Shown here piece after piece: positions 5,400 to 9,416 of a stretch of DNA of 9,416 nucleotides; within the stretch, counting starts at the first letter, position 1; every line of letters begins with the position of its first letter. A model generated the notes under the pieces. It saw only the letters and a list, made by a program, of their open reading frames with translations. It searched no databases and was not told the DNA's origin. The stretch comes from an uncultured Clostridia bacterium (lineage in GTDB: Bacteria > Bacillota > Clostridia > Christensenellales > Aristaeellaceae), in NCBI GenBank assembly GCA_947600345.1, contig CANQGC010000094.1:1-9416 (forward strand). The letters run 5' to 3'. The translations under genes were made by a program, and so were the position numbers.

Positions 5400-5647
5400 C
5401 CGTGTTCCACCCCCCTTCTCTCCAAATCCTCCAAGCGATGGTCCGTGACCCGCTGCTTGGTCTCGTTGACGGACGCGCGCTGCTCCAGGGCGAACACGCG
5501 CTCGATCACGCTGTTGTGCTTGTCCACCTTCTTCTCCAGCTGCTCCAGGCGGTACTGGATCAGGCGGCTGCTGGTCAGCACGCCGATCAGGCTGCCGGCG
5601 GCGCTGCCGCCCAGGCCGATCAGCGCCACCAGGATTCCCTCGCTCAT
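5396..5647 (-). CDS. XhlA-like phage lysis accessory protein
   Basis: This 83-residue protein has an N-terminal hydrophobic glycine-rich segment (about residues 4-24, GILVALIGLGGSAAGSLIGVL) followed by a charged coiled-coil-like helix (RLEQLEKKVDKHNSVIERVFALEQ, then KQRVTDHRLEDLERR) to the end. A membrane segment plus a YRLEQLEKKVDKHN-type helix is common in small proteins of Gram-positive phage lysis cassettes, where the XhlA type is membrane-associated and acts with holin and endolysin. The heptad-like spacing suggests oligomerisation. Its ribosome site GGGGGTGA overlaps the endolysin stop codon, and its own stop overlaps the holin start, giving a tightly coupled cassette. Assignment to XhlA rather than another holin-like family is by architecture, not a database match. 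Confidence 0.75.
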   Translation of the reverse strand: MSEGILVALIGLGGSAAGSLIGVLTSSRLIQYRLEQLEKKVDKHNSVIERVFALEQRASVNETKQRVTDHRLEDLERRGVEHG

Positions 5648-5654
5648 CCTCGAA

Positions 5655-6425
5655 TCACCCCCGCACGTACCGCGCGCTGACCCAGCAGACCATGCCGCCG
5701 TGGATCACGGGCTGCCATCCTTCGACATCCGGAACGTCGAGCACATCACCGCTCTTGCAGAAGCCGACGCTGCCGTAGTTGGTGCCCGGACCGGTGCGCA
5801 GGTGCGCCGCCCGGCACCCGTAGATCGAAACGCTGGACGCGGCGGCGGGCGGAATACCGGTCTCCGGCGCGGCGTCCTCGACCGACGCGGCATCGTCCTG
5901 GATGCGGCGCAGCACGCGAATCAGGCCCATGTTTCCCACCTTGGTGCCCGTCTTCTTGGCGCGGCGCTGCTTGCAGTAGCTGTTGAGCTCCGTGGCCCTG
6001 GGCGTGCGGGAGCCGTGGCCGTAGATGGTAACCTTTCCCTTGGACGAAATCTCGCCCACCATCTCGACGTGCCCCACGTAGCCCGCCTTGGCGCGGCTCG
6101 TATCGCTGCCGGCGAAGAGCAGCATGTCGCCGATGCGCAGGAGCTCCGGGTTTTGGATGATTCCGCTCTCGATCTTCACCGGAACCTGCACCAGGTCCTT
6201 GGAGTGATACATCCCCACGGTGTTCGGAAGGCTGCTGCCGCCGTAGGTGATGGGGAAGCCGCAGGCTTTGTAGGTGGCGGCGATGGAGCTGGAGCAGTCG
6301 GAGTAGTATTTGCCGTCGGAGTACTTCTTGTAGCAGTAGGCGCGCTTGGCCTGGCTGTACTTGTTTCGGCCCAGGATGGTCTTGTACTTGTCGCGCACCT
6401 TGATGCGATCTTCGTTTGCGCTCAT
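5655..6425 (-). CDS. Phage endolysin: NlpC/P60-like peptidase with C-terminal SH3b wall-binding domain
   Basis: This 256-residue enzyme probably cleaves peptide bonds in the host peptidoglycan at the end of the lytic cycle. The N-terminal domain (residues 1 to about 172) looks like an NlpC/P60 or CHAP-type cysteine peptidase: nucleophile Cys44 in YYSDCSSS, His119 in YVGHVEMVGE, and a polar third residue, probably His137 in YGHGSR. An Ala/Asp/Pro linker (about 177-197) leads to an SH3b domain (about 198-256) with the signature AHLRTGPGTNYGSVG at 207-221, expected to bind the wall. No signal peptide is present, consistent with holin-dependent release. ATG 6425 follows GGGAGGG at good spacing, just after the tail protein stop. 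Here the endolysin comes before the XhlA-like and holin genes. The exact bond cleaved cannot be told. Confidence 0.88.
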   Translation of the reverse strand: MSANEDRIKVRDKYKTILGRNKYSQAKRAYCYKKYSDGKYYSDCSSSIAATYKACGFPITYGGSSLPNTVGMYHSKDLVQVPVKIESGIIQNPELLRIGDMLLFAGSDTSRAKAGYVGHVEMVGEISSKGKVTIYGHGSRTPRATELNSYCKQRRAKKTGTKVGNMGLIRVLRRIQDDAASVEDAAPETGIPPAAASSVSIYGCRAAHLRTGPGTNYGSVGFCKSGDVLDVPDVEGWQPVIHGGMVCWVSARYVRG

Positions 6426-6442
6426 TGGAATTCCCTCCCTTT

Positions 6443-9416
6443 CTACTTGGTGTATTCGGCGATGATGACGTAGTTATAAGTTCCCGCAGCGTCTGCGCCA
6501 CCAGAGATAATGATTGTGTTTTGAGTGATATCGAATGCAAGCATCATATTGAGAGCACTGCTTTTGTTCGAATGCGGGAGTGGACGCCAGTAAGATCCAT
6601 TATTCGTCATTCCCCGCAAAGAGATCACCTGGGATGGCCTGGACGGAAGAGTGACAAGATTGGTATTGCTGGTCGTAATTTTGTGGCTGCCCGTGGCGAT
6701 GTAGCGGTAGATGAGCTTGCCGTCGATCCAGTAATTGCCGGTGCTCGCCTCGCCGGTCTTGTAGGTGACCGAGCTGCTGCCGCTGCTTCCCCCGCCGGCG
6801 TTGGAGATCGCGTCGGTGATGGCCTTCTGGGTCATGGTGCCGTCGGTGTTCGAGCCGGTGCCGGTGTAGAGGTACATGATGCCCCGCGTACTCGAGGAGG
6901 CATTCGGCACGCTGGTGGACGAACCGCTGCCGCCGGATGGCAGTGAGTAGGTGCTCGAAGCGCTGCTGCTGCCGCCTTTATAGACGTACAGAGTGCTTCC
7001 GCTGACGCTCACATTGGTAACCGTGCTGGTGAGCGCGGCGGCTCCCAGATTGGTCAACGCGGAGGAACTTGTGGTCGCCCCCGTGCCGCCTTGCGCAATC
7101 GGCAGCGTCCCGATCGTCGGAGTGGAGGAGGAGCTCGACTTGTAGACCGCTCCCGAAGAGGAACTGCCGACGGACGTTACCGGGTTTGTTCCGTTTCCGA
7201 CGAGCACGCCGTAGGAAGCGAGGGAAGTCGCGCCGGTTCCGCCCTGAGAGACGCCCAGGGTTCCGGTGAATGAGCCGCCGCCTCCGCCGCCATCTCCGCC
7301 GGTCGGAATCGTCGCCAGGTATTTCCAGCGGGATGAAGCGCCGGTGCCCGCGGTTACGCATTCATAGATGCTCCACTCGTCCGTGTTGATGTAGATGTCG
7401 CCGACGCTTGCGGCGCCCAGCGTCACGCTGCCGGATGGCTCCACCCAGCTTGAGATCGACCAGTTCGTCAGGCCGGAGCCCACGCCGGAAGTTGAAAAGT
7501 AATCCGTATAGTTCGAATACTTCAGACCGCCGCCGTAGATGGTGAACTTCGTATCGGTCTCGTTCGATCCGTTGTTGCTGCTGTCCTTCGAGTATGTGAT
7601 CACGATGCTCTGGCTGGAAGAAAGCGATCCGGACCATCGCTGGCTGTAGGCGCTTTGTCCCGTGGCGGCGCTTATCTTCGTGCTTCCGGCTATGGTCAGA
7701 GTGATCTTATCGTACGTGGTCTCCGTGTGATATTCGCCGGACACGGTTAGGTTCGAAATCGCTTGCTTTGCGGTGAGCGTGACCGTGGCCGTCTGGGACT
7801 TGCCGGAATCTCCAAAGTTCCCGGGAACGAGCTTAATGCCGCTGACGCCCGCCGCGGGGGTGATGCTGGTGCCTTCGCCGCTGACCTCGTTGCCGGTGAA
7901 GAGTTTATTTCCCGAACCTCCGGAGCCGCTGGGGCCCTTGATGTTGACGGAGGCGGGGTTGGAGAGGCCGCCGTTGTTGGTCCAGGAGAGCGTGCCGTCG
8001 GTGGAGACGTGGGGGGTGAAGTAGGGGCCGGTGGGGCCGGCCGGGCCGCGAATGCTGCCCTGGTAGGTCCAGATCGCGGCGGAGCCGGAGCCCGCCGTGG
8101 TGCAGCGGTAGACGTAGCCGTAGGTGGTGTTGAGGTAGTAGTCGCCGACGTAGAAGGTTCCGCTGAGGGAGGAGGAGCTGGTGGTGCCGCTGGATGCGCT
8201 CAGGGCCGTGCCCGAGTACCAGGTGGAGCCGCCACCGCCTCCGCCTCCGCTGCCGCCCCCGCCGCCTTCGCCGCCGCCTTCGCCGCCGCCTTCGCCGCCG
8301 CCCTCGCCGGAGCCGCCGCTGTTGATGTCAGTCCGGGAGAGCACGCCCAGCACGCCGAACAGCACGGTGCTTCCGCCGGTCAAATTGGCGGACAGCGTGT
8401 TTCCGGAGATGCTCGGGATTATGGTCGAGCCCGGGCGGCTGCCCGATGCCCAGCCGAGCACGCCGGTGCAGACGTAGTGCGTGGCGTTCTCCATGGCGGG
8501 GATCGTGGCGCTCACGACCTTTGCGGAGGACGAGCTGTTCTTCAGCGTCACCGTGGCGAAGCCCACCGGCAGCGCGCCGATGCCGAGATTGCCCTCGAAG
8601 TACACCGGGCCGTAGAAGTGGGACTCGTGGGTATCGGCGACCTCGAACATGGGGTGGCCGTCCGTGGAGGTTGAGAACCTGCCGATCGCCACGCCGCCGT
8701 CCTTCGCGCCGGAGAGGTGGAGGCGCGCGAACGCGTGCGGGACCTTGTCCACGAAGGTCGCCGTCTGATACTCGTCGGCGAGGGTGAACGTCAGCGTGTA
8801 GTCGAGGGTCGGGCTCAACGCGTAGCCGTAGAATATGTTCCCGGTCGCGCCGGTCGTGTACCCCGCCTCGCTGTAGCCACTGGGCGTGAGCGCCGCATCG
8901 ATCTTCGCAGGGTAGGCGCCGACGTTGTACCTGCGACCGCTGCTGTCGTCCGAAGGAGCGACGGAGATGGTCGCGGTTTGAATATCGTTCACCGACGCCT
9001 GGCTCGATATTGCGATCCGCATCTCCTTGCAGCGCAGGTAGACGCCATCGTTCGCCCACGCGCCGGTGGCGTCGCAGCGCTCGAAGTCCATGGAAAGGAT
9101 GGTGGGATTCAGGCGATAGCGCAGGTAGGTGAGGCGCTCGCTCGACATGGAGCAATACTGCGCGTAGCCCCCACTTGTCTTGGTGGAGGTGAAGGACGCG
9201 AAGAAGCCGAAGCGGATGGCGTTCGCCCGGCTGGAACCCAGGTAGGAGGAGATGTCCTGTACGGTGAAGGTGAGGGTGAAGGGAGTTGTCTTTCCCTTTC
9301 CCACGGAGACCGTCAAGCCATCGGAGGAGACGTAGGGAGAGACAGAGGTGGACGGAGTTTGGACGCTCTCCGGCCAGGCATTGAAGGCGATGTAATCCAC
9401 CCGGTAGTAGGTTATG
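6443..9416 (-). CDS. Phage tail fibre or minor structural protein (5' end outside window)
   Basis: This large phage structural protein is open at the right edge (codons ITYYR precede the GTG at 9398-9400), so about 990 C-terminal residues are seen. In N to C order: a beta-rich domain resembling siphophage DUF859-type proteins, ending in FARLHLSGAKDGGVAIGR and HPMFEVADTHESHFYGPV (to about 8600); a Gly/Glu hinge (about 8225-8325); a 32-residue module GDYYLNT...WTYQGSI (8051-8146); a collagen-like GPAGPTGP; a Ser/Thr-rich beta region (about 7480-7910); a second 32-residue module (7307-7402); two QGGTGAT fibre repeats (7226-7246, 7073-7093); a Ser-rich stretch; and a C-terminal domain (6443 to about 6760) with WIDGKLIYR and YWRPLPHSN, probably receptor binding. 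Cell-surface recognition is inferred from architecture. It is directly followed by the endolysin gene. Confidence 0.85.
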   Translation of the reverse strand, partial: ITYYRVDYIAFNAWPESVQTPSTSVSPYVSSDGLTVSVGKGKTTPFTLTFTVQDISSYLGSSRANAIRFGFFASFTSTKTSGGYAQYCSMSSERLTYLRYRLNPTILSMDFERCDATGAWANDGVYLRCKEMRIAISSQASVNDIQTATISVAPSDDSSGRRYNVGAYPAKIDAALTPSGYSEAGYTTGATGNIFYGYALSPTLDYTLTFTLADEYQTATFVDKVPHAFARLHLSGAKDGGVAIGRFSTSTDGHPMFEVADTHESHFYGPVYFEGNLGIGALPVGFATVTLKNSSSSAKVVSATIPAMENATHYVCTGVLGWASGSRPGSTIIPSISGNTLSANLTGGSTVLFGVLGVLSRTDINSGGSGEGGGEGGGEGGGEGGGGGSGGGGGGGSTWYSGTALSASSGTTSSSSLSGTFYVGDYYLNTTYGYVYRCTTAGSGSAAIWTYQGSIRGPAGPTGPYFTPHVSTDGTLSWTNNGGLSNPASVNIKGPSGSGGSGNKLFTGNEVSGEGTSITPAAGVSGIKLVPGNFGDSGKSQTATVTLTAKQAISNLTVSGEYHTETTYDKITLTIAGSTKISAATGQSAYSQRWSGSLSSSQSIVITYSKDSSNNGSNETDTKFTIYGGGLKYSNYTDYFSTSGVGSGLTNWSISSWVEPSGSVTLGAASVGDIYINTDEWSIYECVTAGTGASSRWKYLATIPTGGDGGGGGGSFTGTLGVSQGGTGATSLASYGVLVGNGTNPVTSVGSSSSGAVYKSSSSSTPTIGTLPIAQGGTGATTSSSALTNLGAAALTSTVTNVSVSGSTLYVYKGGSSSASSTYSLPSGGSGSSTSVPNASSSTRGIMYLYTGTGSNTDGTMTQKAITDAISNAGGGSSGSSSVTYKTGEASTGNYWIDGKLIYRYIATGSHKITTSNTNLVTLPSRPSQVISLRGMTNNGSYWRPLPHSNKSSALNMMLAFDITQNTIIISGGADAAGTYNYVIIAEYTK
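8261..8308 (-). repeat. Four tandem 12-bp units coding a Gly/Glu hinge
   Basis: Four head-to-tail copies of the unit GCCGCCTTCGCC (+ strand; the last has one T to C change) encode GEGG repeats in the tail protein, beside an all-glycine run (8229-8260). The unit is a multiple of three, so copy changes alter hinge length without shifting the frame. There is no spacer structure, so this is a coding minisatellite. Confidence 0.85.

Noticed and set aside
4905..6473. Long rightward open frame through repeat C and the lysis cassette
   Set aside because: It runs across a terminator and opposite three recognisable phage genes, with a low-complexity product.
6443..6800. Target of a diversity-generating retroelement at the tail protein C-terminus
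   Set aside because: No reverse transcriptase gene and no near-copy template repeat with adenine-specific differences is visible in the window.
8225..8325. CRISPR-like array
   Set aside because: The units are 12 bp, directly adjacent and in frame with coding sequence; there are no spacers.
7763..8674. Rightward Ala/Gly-rich open frame opposite the tail protein
   Set aside because: It is a shadow of the Ser/Gly-rich tail gene; no ribosome site or domain is seen.

Overview
The window looks like a GC-rich chromosome of a Bacillota (Clostridia-type) gut bacterium. The evidence is a PPi-type phosphofructokinase of the GGND/PKTIDND kind, AGGAGG-like ribosome sites, sigma-A-like promoters, and a prophage lysis cassette with a Gram-positive-type NlpC/P60-SH3b endolysin, an XhlA-like protein and an r1t-like holin. 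The lineage is inferred; no rRNA or other marker gene is present.

Layout. The left edge holds the 3' part of a Fic-domain protein gene (+). A hairpin-rich repeat (copy A) follows, then a 73-residue unknown protein (+) that meets, tail to tail, a leftward pair: an aldo/keto reductase gene and then the phosphofructokinase gene, each with its own promoter. A second repeat (copy B) lies downstream of the phosphofructokinase gene, ending near a strong leftward terminator. Divergent promoters near 4044-4108 serve the reductase (leftward) and a single-pass membrane protein gene (rightward, after a long AT-rich leader). A third repeat (copy C) and a rightward terminator follow the membrane protein gene. 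From 5181 to the right edge everything is leftward prophage: a large tail protein (5' end outside the window), an endolysin, an XhlA-like protein and a holin.

The most unusual content is the three-copy intergenic repeat. Each copy is a chain of perfect hairpins (named H1 to H6 here) with the same order and orientation relative to the gene it follows. Arms change in compensated pairs between copies, hairpin modules are gained or lost between short direct repeats, and one outer stem encloses a spacer of nearly constant length but divergent sequence. Copies B and C lie between a stop codon and an intrinsic terminator, so they are probably transcribed as long structured 3' untranslated regions. 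This fits a structure-selected mobile repeat or RNA family that I cannot name.
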